This document shows positions 21,501-29,076 of a DNA stretch of 58,837 nucleotides, piece by piece. How positions within the stretch are numbered: the first letter of the stretch is position 1; the number at the start of each line of letters is the position of its first letter. Source of the DNA: Burkholderiales bacterium (GTDB lineage Bacteria; Pseudomonadota; Gammaproteobacteria; Burkholderiales; Burkholderiaceae_C); NCBI GenBank assembly GCA_025358485.1, contig JANYJJ010000185.1:1-58837 (forward strand), written 5' to 3'. The translations under genes and the position numbers were made by a program. The notes below the pieces were generated by a model that worked only from the letters and a program-made list of their open reading frames with translations, had not been told where the DNA came from and made no database searches.

Positions 21501-21821
21501 CAATGGGGCGTGCAAGTGGCGCAGGTCACTGACGGCAGTTTGGCGCTCGGCGCCGTCGAGCATGCTGTCAACGAGCGGCTGCCGTTCGACATGGTGTTGA
21601 TGGATGTGCAAATGCCCGAGATGAGCGGCCATGAAGCCGCCCGCCAACTGCGCCAACGCTACGACGCGCAAGCCCTGCCCATCGTGGCCCTCACCGCCGC
21701 GGCGTTGGTGTCCGAACGCGACCACGCCCTGCAAAGCGGCATGAATGACTTCCTCACCAAACCCATAGACGCGCAGCAGCTGCGGGCCACCGTGAGGCGG
21801 TACGCTGCACGGGTGCTGTGA
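18579..21821 (+). CDS. Membrane hybrid sensor histidine kinase with four PAS domains and REC
   Basis: About 1080 residues. Five or six membrane helices (first about 170 residues) are followed by four PAS-like segments (WYWEMDANFRFIHVS; SPSALLLDRGGVVFDANG; RYTLVNDSFLQLTGY; GIALTRDRRIVQANALIERM). Then come HisKA (NTSHEIRTPLNGLLG, phosphoaccepting His), HATPase (N-box NFTTNALKF; GGTGLGLSICRELA) and a C-terminal receiver (VEDNPVNMM; phosphoacceptor D in LMDVQMPEM; Lys in LTKPID). The ATG at 18579 is preferred; an in-frame ATG at 18504 would add 25 residues. No HPt or partner regulator is adjacent, so it is an orphan. Confidence 0.9.
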   Translation: MSERADAIDLGMTRRYFSVGGITCFLVGVVLTLQSQSAWNENRLAVVGACMAVSALFALARWKAHVLPSRFAVLSMGWICCGLVTLLAVGMGDGLRSAYIGFLALLVCAVMVMTGRRQGAVMAAGCAAIVMGLLFAEEAGLTNSAAAAALEPLWMRTLSQLLVVGAGWGVGLVLLRTVGDSLNQVAERERRFSALLRIGVDWYWEMDANFRFIHVSDNPDSGSHIDSDARLGVTPWEMPGIGMTEVELAAHRADLEAHLPFSGTLARRRDSFGALRYLSISGEPKYDARGDFIGYWGVGRDVTNEVAAQHAHAASETRYSELFERSPSALLLDRGGVVFDANGAAARMFGFASSEAMTGFNAAELYPDAQTDADAFGHMRDRLDQLETLPVGEGVPIADFSLQAVNGRRLNVQVTGVRVDTSDGPATLSIFYDITSRMVAEAALRRSEAVLSHLFATSPDSIALTELSTGRYTLVNDSFLQLTGYRREELLGKTSYELGIWANVADRTAIVEGVREGGRVKGRAVLLRKKGNQLVPTLVSAACFEMDGLNYIVSSVRDMSEIEQVRLEHGAIFQNASVGIALTRDRRIVQANALIERMFGWRPGQLAGQVASVVWKDHAELSRLMELSDSERPDADSRSETRAAPAVEREMLRRDGSLFWCRVRAQIVNPSDPSQGGTIWIFEDITDERATALKLSSALDAAEAASHAKSAFLANTSHEIRTPLNGLLGLARLAMRNGLDAERRQQYLNQIFESAQSLSAVMTDVLDLSKIEAGKITLEAVPFSLRDSLHAVQSAYSALAEAKGLSLSLHIDEVLPAHVLGDPVRVRQILSNFTTNALKFTSRGSVHIAAQTTLGGLLRLSVADTGVGIASETQARLFTPFTQADTSTTRRYGGTGLGLSICRELANLMGGTVGMDSRIGQGSTFWADLPLQPIAAGVPVPDTSWDVSDRLQGAHVLVVEDNPVNMMIVVAMLEQWGVQVAQVTDGSLALGAVEHAVNERLPFDMVLMDVQMPEMSGHEAARQLRQRYDAQALPIVALTAAALVSERDHALQSGMNDFLTKPIDAQQLRATVRRYAARVL

Positions 21822-21982
21822 CGTGCAGCTGCGTTTGACGTAGATCGTTCAGGGTTGCTTCGAGCATTGCAAGCAATGCAAACCTTCGTAAAGCCCACCA
21901 CACCCTGTCATCAAAACATCGGCCGGAACGGTTAACTGTGCAGAAGCCGTTGGATTCAACGGCGCGTTGATGGAGTCTTGCC

Positions 21983-22420
21983 ATGTCTGTGTCTGTGTCA
22001 ATTTCTTCGCTTGAAAAGCTTGCCCAAGTCGGCCGAACCGCTACCGTCTTGCTTTGTGTGGCCTCGTTGTCTGCCTGCGTGGTCGCACCGTACCGAGGTT
22101 ATGGAGGCCATGGAGGCTACGGTGGCGACGGCGGGGGACGCGGCTACGGTCAACCCGTGCCGCAGGCTGGCGGGCCGTATGAACAACCGGGCATCGTGGT
22201 CGACGTTGCGCCGCCCGCGCCCTACGTGGAAGTCATTCCCGTTTTGCCATTTTTAGGAGCGCTGTGGATCGGCGGCTACTGGGGTTGGCGTGGTGGGCGG
22301 CATTCTTGGGTGCCAGGACGCTACGAGCAGCCCCGTCCTGGCTACGGTTGGAATGCGCACGCCTGGGTGAATGAAGGCGGGCGATGGTATTTGCGCGGCG
22401 GGGGTTGGGTCAGGCGCTGA
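21983..22420 (+). CDS. YXWGXW/WXXGXW repeat lipoprotein
   Basis: 145 residues with a signal peptide ending in a lipobox (CVASLSAC). A Gly/Tyr-rich linker (YGGHGGYGGDGGGRGYG) is followed by the repeat-type motifs WIGGYWGWRGGRHSWVPGRYE and YGWNAHAWVNEGGRWYL. This is the pattern of small beta- and gammaproteobacterial envelope proteins known as YXWGXW repeat proteins, of unknown function. It is an isolated gene with its ATG just after CTTGCC and no clear ribosome binding site. Confidence 0.8.
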   Translation: MSVSVSISSLEKLAQVGRTATVLLCVASLSACVVAPYRGYGGHGGYGGDGGGRGYGQPVPQAGGPYEQPGIVVDVAPPAPYVEVIPVLPFLGALWIGGYWGWRGGRHSWVPGRYEQPRPGYGWNAHAWVNEGGRWYLRGGGWVRR

Positions 22421-22515
22421 TTCAGCTGGGCCAAGCGCGAGCGGCTTGCCGGAAGGTGCGCCCCATGATTCAATCTGCGGCGGCAAGTTTGCCGCCGCCC
22501 TCACAAGGAGATTTC

Positions 22516-22791
22516 ATGAAACACCTGTTGACCGCTTTGAGCCTTTTGGTTGCCTCTCTTTCCACTTCGGCCTTCGCCGCTGACGCGCCCACCGCTCAGC
22601 AAAGCAAGATGGGCACGTGCAACAAAGAGGCCGTGGGTAAAAAAGGCGATGAGCGCAAAGCCTTCATGAAGACGTGCCTGTCAGCCAAAAAAGAAGGCCA
22701 GCAAAGCAAGATGAAAACTTGCAACGCATCCGCCAAGGGCAAAAAAGGCGACGAACGCAAGGCCTTCATGAAAGAGTGCCTCAGCAAATAA
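22516..22791 (+). CDS. PsiF repeat family periplasmic protein
   Basis: 91 residues with a signal peptide (LSLLVASLSTSAFAA). Two PsiF-type repeats follow: QQSKMGTCNKEAVGKKGDER and QQSKMKTCNASAKGKKGDER, each continuing KAFMK and ending in a Cys. PsiF of E. coli is phosphate-starvation inducible; its function is unknown. The ATG at 22516 is set by AAGGAG six bases upstream, which excludes the longer frame from 22384. A terminator lies 22 bp after the stop. Confidence 0.9.
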   Translation: MKHLLTALSLLVASLSTSAFAADAPTAQQSKMGTCNKEAVGKKGDERKAFMKTCLSAKKEGQQSKMKTCNASAKGKKGDERKAFMKECLSK

Positions 22792-22813
22792 GTGAGCGTC
22801 CGGCCAAAAGAAA

Positions 22814-22836
22814 AGCCCGGTTCAGCCGGGCTTTTT
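22814..22836. terminator. Intrinsic terminator after the psiF-like gene
   Basis: AGCCCGG and CCGGGCT form a 7-bp GC-rich stem around TTCAG, followed by TTTTT on the plus strand and preceded by an A-run (AAAAG). It could therefore stop transcription from both the psiF-like gene and the convergent LysR gene. Confidence 0.85.
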
Positions 22837-22853
22837 CGCGTCCAACTTTTTCG

Positions 22854-23774
22854 TCAGTCTGCCGTTTGCGCCGCCTTCCAATAGGTCGCGTCGGCGTAGC
22901 AGTGCTTCAAAAAGTCAATCCACAAACGCACGCGCAGCGGCAAGTGTTTGCGCTGCGCAAACACCGCGTAAATGCCGTTCGGCGGCGCGGCAAAGTCTTC
23001 CAGCACGCTGACCAATTGGCCGCTGGCCACTTGATGTTCCACCTCCCATGTTGAACGCCATGCGAGCCCCAAGCCTGCCAAACACCATTGGTGCAGCACC
23101 TGGCCGTCGCTGCAATCCACGCGGCCCCTGGGGCGCATGTGGGTGACGGCGCCGTCGATGTTGAACGCCCAGCCGCGCGTTTGGCTGGCGTCGCTGCTCA
23201 GCGTCAGGCATTCGTGGCGGCTCAGGTCTGACGGCTTCAGCGGCGTGCCTGCTCGCTTCAAATAAGCGGGCGTGGCCACGCACAGCCGACGGTTGTCGGC
23301 CAGGCGCACGCTGACCAAGCTGCTGTCGGGCAAATCGCCCACGCGCACGGCGCAGTCCACCGCCTCGTTCACGATGTCCACCACGCGGTCTGACAAATTC
23401 AGCGACACATTCACGTCCGGGTGCGCCGCAATGAAGCGCGGCACCAGCGGGGCCACATGGCGACGCCCAAACCCCGCCGGTGCGGTGATGCGCAAATAGC
23501 CGCTGGCCTTCACGCCGCCTGCGCTGACGCTGGCTTCGGCCTGCGCCAGCTCGGTCAACACCCGCTGGCAGCTTTCTAAAAATGCACTGCCTTCGTGGGT
23601 GAGCGTGATTTTTCGGGTGGTGCGCACCAGCAGCTTCACGCCCAGGCGCGCTTCCAGCGCGTCGATGCGACGGCCTATCACCGCCGGGGCCACGCCCTCT
23701 GCCAGCGCGGTCGCAGTCAGACTGCCTTTGGCAGCCACCGCGACAAAGGATTCAAGTTGCTTGAGCTGGGCCAT
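22854..23774 (-). CDS. LysR family transcriptional regulator
   Basis: 306 residues. The N-terminal winged helix (LESFVAVAAKGSLTATALA, then VIGRRIDALEARLGVKLLVR) is followed by a periplasmic-binding-like effector domain. It is transcribed divergently from the 2-haloacid dehalogenase gene across a 105-bp gap containing a palindrome. That arrangement suggests it controls the dehalogenase-malate synthase pair, an inference from position. The closest general type is the AaeR/DsdC-like LysR group; the effector is unknown. Confidence 0.93.
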   Translation of the reverse strand: MAQLKQLESFVAVAAKGSLTATALAEGVAPAVIGRRIDALEARLGVKLLVRTTRKITLTHEGSAFLESCQRVLTELAQAEASVSAGGVKASGYLRITAPAGFGRRHVAPLVPRFIAAHPDVNVSLNLSDRVVDIVNEAVDCAVRVGDLPDSSLVSVRLADNRRLCVATPAYLKRAGTPLKPSDLSRHECLTLSSDASQTRGWAFNIDGAVTHMRPRGRVDCSDGQVLHQWCLAGLGLAWRSTWEVEHQVASGQLVSVLEDFAAPPNGIYAVFAQRKHLPLRVRLWIDFLKHCYADATYWKAAQTAD

Positions 23775-23827
23775 GCAGAAAGGTTAACGCCAAATTGCGA
23801 GCACAACGTCTAAAAAAGTCATGAATC

Positions 23828-23844
23828 TTGCGCATTTGGCGCAA
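23828..23844. promoter_or_regulatory. Candidate LysR binding palindrome
   Basis: TTGCGC-ATTTG-GCGCAA is an exact inverted repeat in the divergent gap between the LysR gene and the dehalogenase gene, 36 bp before the latter's ATG. It does not match the strict T-N11-A spacing, so this is a moderate call. Confidence 0.45.
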
Positions 23845-23879
23845 TCAATGCTGGCCACCGCATCGAATAAATTCACGGC

Positions 23880-24665
23880 ATGCGCAAAATACCGTCAGTC
23901 GAGGCTACGCCCTCAGCGACCGCCACCACCACCGCCACCACGGCCACCACCGCCACCACCGCCACCAAAGCCGTCATCTTTGACGCTTACGGCACGCTGT
24001 TTGATGTTTACAGCGTGGGCTTGCTGGCCGACCAGTTGTTTCCCGGTTTCGGTGAGCGCCTGAGTTTGCTGTGGCGCGACAAGCAAATCGACTACACGCG
24101 CATCACCTCCATGAGCGGTCAATACAAGCCGTTCTGGGAGCTGACGCGCGCAGGCCTGCGCTTCGCGGCGCTCAAGCTCGGCCTCTCGCTGACCGAGCAA
24201 GCCGAAGAACAGTTGATGAACCAGTACCGTCACCTCAGCGCCTTCCCAGAAAACCGCGAGGTGTTGGTGGCTTTGCAACAGCGCGGCGTGCCCTGCGGCA
24301 TTTTGAGCAACGGCGACCCCGACATGCTGGGCGTGGCCGTGCGAAGCGCAGGCTTCAGCGGTTTGCTCAAGCCCGTCATCAGCGTGCACCCCATCCGCAA
24401 ATACAAAACCGACCCGGCCGCCTACGCGCTGGGCACCCAAGCTTTCGGGCTGCCCGCCAAAGAGATTTTGTTTGTCTCCAGCAACTGCTGGGACGCCGTG
24501 GGCGCGACTTGGTTTGGCTACACCACGCTGTGGGTCAACCGCGCGGGTGCGCCGCTTGAGCAGCTTGCCTGCGCACCCGCGCGCACGGGCAGCAGCCTGC
24601 GCGATGTGCTGGAGTTTTTCCCTGCCTCGCCTACAGCCTCGTCCTCGGCCTCATTCCCGTCCTGA
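23880..24665 (+). CDS. Haloacid dehalogenase type II (2-haloacid dehalogenase)
   Basis: 261 residues of the HAD superfamily. The nucleophile motif is [15 protein letters not shown] (first D near residue 38); motif II is GILSNGD, followed by Lys in [10 protein letters not shown] and the acidic motif [11 protein letters not shown]. Characterised relatives hydrolyse L-2-haloacids such as chloroacetate to hydroxy acids. The N-terminus is odd: about 20 residues of Ala/Thr repeat encoded by an imprecise CCACCACCG-type microsatellite precede the conserved core. Malate synthase G follows 31 bp downstream, probably in the same operon. Confidence 0.88.
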   Translation: MRKIPSVEATPSATATTTATTATTATTATKAVIFDAYGTLFDVYSVGLLADQLFPGFGERLSLLWRDKQIDYTRITSMSGQYKPFWELTRAGLRFAALKLGLSLTEQAEEQLMNQYRHLSAFPENREVLVALQQRGVPCGILSNGDPDMLGVAVRSAGFSGLLKPVISVHPIRKYKTDPAAYALGTQAFGLPAKEILFVSSNCWDAVGATWFGYTTLWVNRAGAPLEQLACAPARTGSSLRDVLEFFPASPTASSSASFPS

Positions 24666-24696
24666 CACCCATTTTTTCCCCAGAGAGTTTCAAACC

Positions 24697-26877
24697 ATGA
24701 CAGCACGCATTTCGGTTCACGGCCTGACGGTCGACGCCGCACTCAAGACCTTCATCGACCAGCAAGTGCTGCCAGGCACCGGCGTCAGCGCGAAGAAATT
24801 CTGGCTGGGGTTTGACGCCCTCGTGCGCGACTTGGCCCCGAAAAATGCAGCGCTGTTGGCCGAGCGTGATCGCCTGCAAACCGAACTCGATACCTGGCAC
24901 CGCGCCCATCCCGGCCCCATCCAAAGCATGCCCACCTACCGCGTCTTCTTGAAGCAAATCGGCTACTTGGTGCCGGTGCCTGCCGACGTGCGCATCACCA
25001 CCCAAAACGTCGACGCCGAATTGGCCCTGCAAGCCGGGCCGCAGTTGGTGGTGCCCATCACCAACGCGCGCTACGCCTTGAACGCCGCCAACGCGCGCTG
25101 GGGCTCGTTGTACGACGCGCTGTATGGCACCGATGCGTTGTCAGAAGACCACGGCGCGCACAAGACAGCGCCGTACAACCCGGTGCGCGGTGCCAAGGTC
25201 ATCGAATACGCACGCCATGTTTTAGACCGCTGCGCGCCGTTGAAAAAAGGCTCGCACATTCACAGCACCGGCTACCGCGTAGAAAGCGGCGCGTTGGTCG
25301 TCACTTTGCAGGGCGGCGCTGTGACGACGCTGGCCAAAGCGTCGCAGTTTGTGGGCTATCAGGGCAAGGCAGCCTCACCTTCGGCAGTGCTGCTGGTGCA
25401 CCACGGCTTGCACCTGGACATTCGCATCGACCGCAGCACCGCCATTGGCCAAAGCGACGCCGCTGGCGTGAGCGATTTGGTGCTCGAATCGGCCTTGTCC
25501 ACCATCTTAGATTTGGAAGATTCAGTGGCCGTGGTGGACGGTGCCGACAAGGTGCAGGCCTACGGAAACTGGCTGGGTATTTTGAAAGGCACGCTGACCG
25601 AGACCATCACCAAAGGCGCGGCTACCTTCACGCGCGGCTTGAATGCAGACCGCGTGTACACCGGCCCCAAAGATGAGAAGGTCAAACTGCACGGCCGCTC
25701 ACTTTTGTTCGTCCGCAACGTCGGTCACCTCATGACCCACCCCGCGATTTTGTGGAGCGGCGAACAAGAAATTCCTGAAGGAATTTTGGACGCCGTGGTC
25801 ACCACAGCCATCGCGCTGCACGACCTCAAAAGGAAAGGAAACTCACGCACCGGCTCGGTCTACATCGTCAAACCCAAGATGCACGGCCCGCTTGAGGTCG
25901 CCTTTGCCGACGAGCTTTTTGCGCGCGTTGAAAACATGCTGAGCCTGCCTGCCAGCACCGTCAAGCTCGGCATCATGGACGAAGAGCGCCGCACCAGCGT
26001 CAACCTCAAAGCCTGCATTGCTGCGGCTTCCAGCCGTGTGGCCTTCATCAACACCGGCTTCCTCGACCGCACCGGCGACGAAATGCACACCGCCATGCGC
26101 GCCGGTGCCATGCTGCGCAAAGGCGACATGAAAACCAGCGCCTGGATTCAGGCTTACGAGCGCAACAACGTGCTGGTGGGCCTGAACTGCGGCCTGCGCG
26201 GCAAAGCGCAAATTGGCAAAGGCATGTGGGCCATGCCCGACTTGATGGCCGCCATGCTGCAACAAAAAGTGGCTCACCCTCAAGCCGGCGCCAACACCGC
26301 CTGGGTGCCGTCGCCCACCGCCGCCACGCTGCATGCGTTGCACTACCACCAGGTCGATGTGAAGGCCGTGCAAAAGCGCTTGGAAGCCACCGACTTCAAT
26401 GCCGAAGCACCGAGCTTGTTGAACGGCTTGCTCTCAGTCCCGGTCGCCAAAAACGCGCGTTGGTCAGACGCCGACAAACAGCAAGAACTCGACAACAACG
26501 CCCAAGGCATCTTGGGTTACGTGGTGCGCTGGGTAGACCAAGGCGTGGGTTGTTCCAAGGTGCCCGACATCCACAACGTCGGCCTCATGGAAGACCGCGC
26601 CACGCTGCGCATCAGCAGCCAGCACATGGCCAACTGGTTGCTGCACGGCGTGGTGACGAAGGCGCAAGTCACGTCCACTTTGAAGCGCATGGCCAAGGTC
26701 GTGGACAAACAAAACGCAGGCGACGCCAAGTACCAGCCCATGGCCGCCAACTTCGACACCTCAGTGGCGTTTCAAGCGGCCAGCGATTTGGTCTTCAAAG
26801 GCTTGACGCAGCCCAGCGGCTACACCGAACCACTGCTGCATGCGGCACGGCTGGCGGTGAAGGCGCAGCAGGTTTGA
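24697..26877 (+). CDS. glcB: Malate synthase G
   Basis: 726 residues, the usual length of the G isoform. It condenses glyoxylate with acetyl-CoA to malate in the cytosol. Seen are the active-site regions [32 protein letters not shown] (beginning TRGLN), [20 protein letters not shown] and [17 protein letters not shown]. The ATG at 24697 follows GAGAG; the longer frame from 24472 merely reads through the dehalogenase gene. Its position behind a 2-haloacid dehalogenase suggests use of C2 compounds. Confidence 0.96.
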   Translation: MTARISVHGLTVDAALKTFIDQQVLPGTGVSAKKFWLGFDALVRDLAPKNAALLAERDRLQTELDTWHRAHPGPIQSMPTYRVFLKQIGYLVPVPADVRITTQNVDAELALQAGPQLVVPITNARYALNAANARWGSLYDALYGTDALSEDHGAHKTAPYNPVRGAKVIEYARHVLDRCAPLKKGSHIHSTGYRVESGALVVTLQGGAVTTLAKASQFVGYQGKAASPSAVLLVHHGLHLDIRIDRSTAIGQSDAAGVSDLVLESALSTILDLEDSVAVVDGADKVQAYGNWLGILKGTLTETITKGAATFTRGLNADRVYTGPKDEKVKLHGRSLLFVRNVGHLMTHPAILWSGEQEIPEGILDAVVTTAIALHDLKRKGNSRTGSVYIVKPKMHGPLEVAFADELFARVENMLSLPASTVKLGIMDEERRTSVNLKACIAAASSRVAFINTGFLDRTGDEMHTAMRAGAMLRKGDMKTSAWIQAYERNNVLVGLNCGLRGKAQIGKGMWAMPDLMAAMLQQKVAHPQAGANTAWVPSPTAATLHALHYHQVDVKAVQKRLEATDFNAEAPSLLNGLLSVPVAKNARWSDADKQQELDNNAQGILGYVVRWVDQGVGCSKVPDIHNVGLMEDRATLRISSQHMANWLLHGVVTKAQVTSTLKRMAKVVDKQNAGDAKYQPMAANFDTSVAFQAASDLVFKGLTQPSGYTEPLLHAARLAVKAQQV

Positions 26878-26957
26878 AGGCGTAAGACTTCATCGCCGAC
26901 AACACACCAAACGGCAAGGTGTTCAAACTCTGCGCACGCAGAACCAGCCTACTCCCC

Positions 26958-27002
26958 CCATCAACTCCGTGGGCACCGTGTGCTCTGGGTTCATGCGCAG
27001 CG
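26958..27002 (-). pseudogene. Fragment matching the 3' end of an EAL-domain gene
   Basis: In one minus-strand frame this reads LRMNPEHTVPTELMG. It closely matches the last residues of the EAL protein encoded at 29077-31011 (LCLNPEHTVPAELMAK). The DNA is about 85 % identical to 29085-29129 in the same orientation. It abuts the truncated transposase at 26991-27272, so it is probably a leftover of a rearrangement involving a paralogue or the neighbouring gene. Confidence 0.65.
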
Positions 27003-27272
27003 CTGAGCTTGTTGTTCAAATGGCGGCAGCAGCCGCGACACGTTGGCTTGGCGGGTGTGCAGCAGCAAGTGAGAGTGATTGCCCATCAAGCAATGAGCCA
27101 GCAACTGAGCGTTAAAGCGGGCCACGACTTGAGCAACGAAGCCCAAGTGCATCTGCCGGTCGTCGTCACTGCGGTAACTGGGCTCGCGGCGGTCTACACG
27201 CGACGTGACGTGGTGTGCCGCGCGAGGGAATTCGATGCGAACGGGACGGGCCTTGTGGGAAGTTTGGGTCAA
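26991..27272 (-). pseudogene. REP-associated tyrosine transposase (RAYT), truncated
   Basis: About 80 residues match the N-terminal half of Y1/RAYT transposases: ARPVRIEFPRAAHHVTSRV, then REP...RFNAQLLAHCLMGNHSHLLL (the HUH metal motif as H-S-H) and HTRQANVSRLL. Homology stops there; the catalytic Tyr helix that should follow is missing, and the frame runs into the EAL-gene fragment. RAYTs are single-strand transposases linked to REP hairpins, which are abundant in this window. The start codon would be TTG at 27272. This copy cannot be functional on its own. Confidence 0.8.
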
Positions 27273-27350
27273 ATGCGAGACTTGATCCCAGGGCTTGTGT
27301 CCTCATGACTCGCAACTCATAAACCCGACTGGGAATCAGCCTGCCAGCGT

Positions 27351-27374
27351 GGGAAGTCCCTCAACGGGTTGGGA
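27351..27374. other. attC-like half-site (GGGAAGTCCC...GTTGGGA)
   Basis: TGGGAAGTCCCTCAACGGG is followed by GTTGGGA. The same arrangement, GGGAAGTCCCTTTGACTG then GTTAGGC, recurs at 55485-55510. Both lie just past the 3' end of minus-strand genes (27376 and 55533). The R-box consensus for integron attC sites is GTTRRRY. This copy departs at the last base, so the call is tentative. Confidence 0.35.
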
Positions 27375-27375
27375 G

Positions 27376-27867
27376 TCACCGCATTGCCGTTCCGGCCGTC
27401 GGCTTCGGAGTGCGAGCCGCATCAGGAACCGGCCAAAGGTCAGTGACCATCGGAATGTTGGTGTCAGCATTTGTCCTCGCGACCTTCCATCGCAAGCGGT
27501 TTTTGTTGCCGTACAGGCCGACGCGGGCCTCGACCATTTGTACCTGGAACCCCTTGGACAGAACTGTCACCGAGATCTTTGCTCGTGGCCACGCCGGTGC
27601 CACGTTGACTGAGTATTTCTCCTCGTCTTGTTGCGTGCGCAGCCATCCGGAGATGTCCCCGTGTTCGAGGTGAAGATCGAGTCGTATGAATGGAGCAGGT
27701 ATGCAACCGTCCACGGCTCCTTCGTTCGTCCAGTCGTCTGCCAAGTGCTTGTGCTGGGCCTCAATCACTCCTTTGCGTACGCGGCTCAACCAGTACAGAA
27801 CGGCGACCTCGCTCGTCGCGGTAGCGATAGACGAATCGCCAGCTTGGAGGAATTCAAGAGGTGTCAT
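27376..27867 (-). CDS. Hypothetical protein, cassette-like
   Basis: 163 residues, soluble, Trp-rich in its second half (LHLEHGDISGWLRTQQDEE, NRLRWKVARTNAD). No domain that I recognise. The ATG at 27867 (MTPLEFLQAGDSSIATATSE) and an even coding density support a real gene. It stands alone between the RAYT remnant and a HigBA pair. Hairpins on both sides resemble recombination sites, so it may have arrived as a cassette. Function unknown. Confidence 0.55.
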   Translation of the reverse strand: MTPLEFLQAGDSSIATATSEVAVLYWLSRVRKGVIEAQHKHLADDWTNEGAVDGCIPAPFIRLDLHLEHGDISGWLRTQQDEEKYSVNVAPAWPRAKISVTVLSKGFQVQMVEARVGLYGNKNRLRWKVARTNADTNIPMVTDLWPVPDAARTPKPTAGTAMR

Positions 27868-27921
27868 CGAAAGACTCGCTAGGTTGGCGCGTGAGACCTA
27901 TCGGTCGGCATGAGCCGCGTG

Positions 27922-27940
27922 AAAAAGGTGAAGCCTTTTT
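27922..27940 (-). terminator. Terminator-like hairpin after the HigBA pair
   Basis: AAAAAGG and CCTTTTT flank TGAAG. On the minus strand the stem ends in a T-run about 30 bp after the antitoxin stop. The stem is AT-heavy, so efficiency is uncertain. It could also be the inner part of a larger imperfect hairpin spanning roughly 27905-27960. Confidence 0.4.
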
Positions 27941-27969
27941 GACGTCCGCGCAATGGAGCGGGTCGGGTG

Positions 27970-28257
27970 TCACGTCTCCAGTGCGCGCAGGAGTTTTGGA
28001 TGCTTAACGGCCACCTTCAGCAGCGTACGCGCTGCACCCGTAGGTTCCCTACGACCTTGCTCCCAGTCTTGAAGCGTACGAGGCGACACCCCCAGCAATT
28101 GCGCGAAGGCTTGCTGCGAAAGCCCCACGCTCGCTCTTGCCTCCGCTGCCGCCGCTAACTTGACCTTCGTGACCCGGGCGGCCTGACCGCGATTCATTTG
28201 TTTAACCGACGCCAAGAGGTCATCTTGAAACTTCTGCATTTCAGATTGCATCTTCAA
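27970..28257 (-). CDS. HigA/NadS-like antitoxin, XRE helix-turn-helix
   Basis: 95 residues. The N-terminal segment FQDDLLASVKQMNRGQAAR is followed by a helix-turn-helix, RASVGLSQQAFAQLLGVS and RTLQDWEQGRREP. This is the NadS/HigA pattern of antitoxins that both bind the toxin and repress the operon. Its start overlaps the toxin stop by 17 bp; toxin-first order is typical of higBA. The gene is full length. Confidence 0.85.
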   Translation of the reverse strand: MKMQSEMQKFQDDLLASVKQMNRGQAARVTKVKLAAAAEARASVGLSQQAFAQLLGVSPRTLQDWEQGRREPTGAARTLLKVAVKHPKLLRALET

Positions 28258-28555
28258 CTCCTTGCTTTAAATGTGCGAGGAACGACGCAGGCAGGTTGTC
28301 GAACTTCGCCTTGGCATAAACGATCAGCAGCCACACAGCCTCATCGGCGGCAAGAAAGTAGATGACACGAGCGCCGCCACTCTTGCCCCTACCTGACCTC
28401 GACCACCTGACCTTGCGACAACCCCCAGACCCACGGATCAGGTCTCCAGATTCCGGGTTTGCCGCGATGTAATTGATGAACTCTTGGCGCTCGGCATCGG
28501 ACCAAACCACTACGGCATACCGAACGAAGACTGGCGTTTCGACTACCGTGCGCAT
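28241..28555 (-). CDS. RelE/HigB-like toxin
   Basis: 104 residues with the RelE-superfamily layout: FVRYAVVVWSDAERQEFINY, NPESGDLIRGSGGCRKVRW, a basic turn RSGRGKSGGARVIYF and a final VYAKAKFDNLP. Known relatives cleave ribosome-bound mRNA. The ATG at 28553-28555 starts the operon; the antitoxin follows with a 17-bp overlap. About 50 bp upstream lies an attC-like half-site. The toxin looks intact. Confidence 0.85.
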   Translation of the reverse strand: MRTVVETPVFVRYAVVVWSDAERQEFINYIAANPESGDLIRGSGGCRKVRWSRSGRGKSGGARVIYFLAADEAVWLLIVYAKAKFDNLPASFLAHLKQGVEDAI

Positions 28556-28604
28556 GCAGCATGATACGGCAATGCCGGACTACGCGCAAAGCCTTTCTTG
28601 CGAC

Positions 28605-28629
28605 GCCCAACCGTTTGACATGAGGGGTG
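28605..28629 (-). other. attC-like half-site upstream of HigBA
   Basis: On the minus strand CACCCCTCATGTCAAACG is followed by GTTGGGC, an exact fit to the attC R-box consensus GTTRRRY. The same 18-bp arm followed by GTTAGGC occurs at 57309-57332, upstream of the second HigBA pair. No complementary left half is seen here. Confidence 0.45.
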
Positions 28630-28667
28630 GGGGCTTCGATATTCAACGCGTCGCTACCTCATCCGCA

Positions 28668-28743
28668 GCGGCAAGGCGCGAGGGCCGAACGACCGATTTG
28701 GCGTACTCGCGTATGAGGGCGTTGGGCCCTTGCGCCTTGCCGC
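28668..28743. repeat. Long hairpin, 20-bp arms
   Basis: The arm 28668-28687 (GCGGCAAGGCGCGAGGGCCG) and the arm 28724-28743 pair at 18 of 20 positions around a 36-nt loop. No T-run follows. It lies in a 520-bp gene-free stretch between the HigB toxin and the EAL gene. It may be a mobile-element end or a structured repeat. Confidence 0.6.
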
Positions 28744-28780
28744 CCGCGCTGCTGGTTGCGCGTGGTTCATTGCACGGCCG

Positions 28781-28814
28781 GTGCGAACCCTTCGATACCT
28801 CAGGGCGAACGGGG
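28781..28814. repeat. REP-like half-site
   Basis: GTGCGAAC is followed by CTTCGATACCTCAGGGCGAA and CGGGG. This is the same core as the right arm of the hairpins at 1147-1883, with two changes. It is therefore a dispersed copy of the family, 1.5 kb from the RAYT remnant. Confidence 0.6.
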
Positions 28815-28859
28815 TGGGGTTGTATGCCCAAACCCAAATCCAAATCCAATTCCAATCCC

Positions 28860-28987
28860 ACAACCCACAACCCACAACCCACAACCCACAACCCACAACC
28901 CACGACCCACGACCCACGACCACGACCACGACCACGACCAGAACGCAGAACGCAGAACGCAGAACGCAGAACGCAGAACGCAGAACG
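28860..28987. repeat. Compound VNTR: ACAACCC, ACGACCC, ACGACC, AGAACGC
   Basis: Six copies of ACAACCC (28860-28901), two of ACGACCC, four of ACGACC (28916-28939) and six of AGAACGC plus a partial copy (28940-28987) run head to tail. A looser CCAAATCCAAATCC lead-in starts near 28827. The units appear to have evolved from one another by single changes. It sits just beyond the 3' end of the EAL gene and codes for nothing recognisable. Confidence 0.9.
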
Positions 28988-29076
28988 ACTGCGGCCTGTC
29001 AGTCACCTCGCCGAGAGGCCCTTGCTTCGATTTTTTAAGGCAGTCGGTAGAGCGACCACACGTTGAACGCAGTGGG

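Noticed and set aside
21864-21879. GCATTGC-AA-GCAATGC palindrome after the orphan kinase gene, considered as a terminator
   Set aside because: No T-run on either strand and a short stem; not enough to call a function.
28860-28987. CRISPR or origin iterons
   Set aside because: Units of 6-7 bp without spacers and with stepwise changes indicate a simple VNTR.
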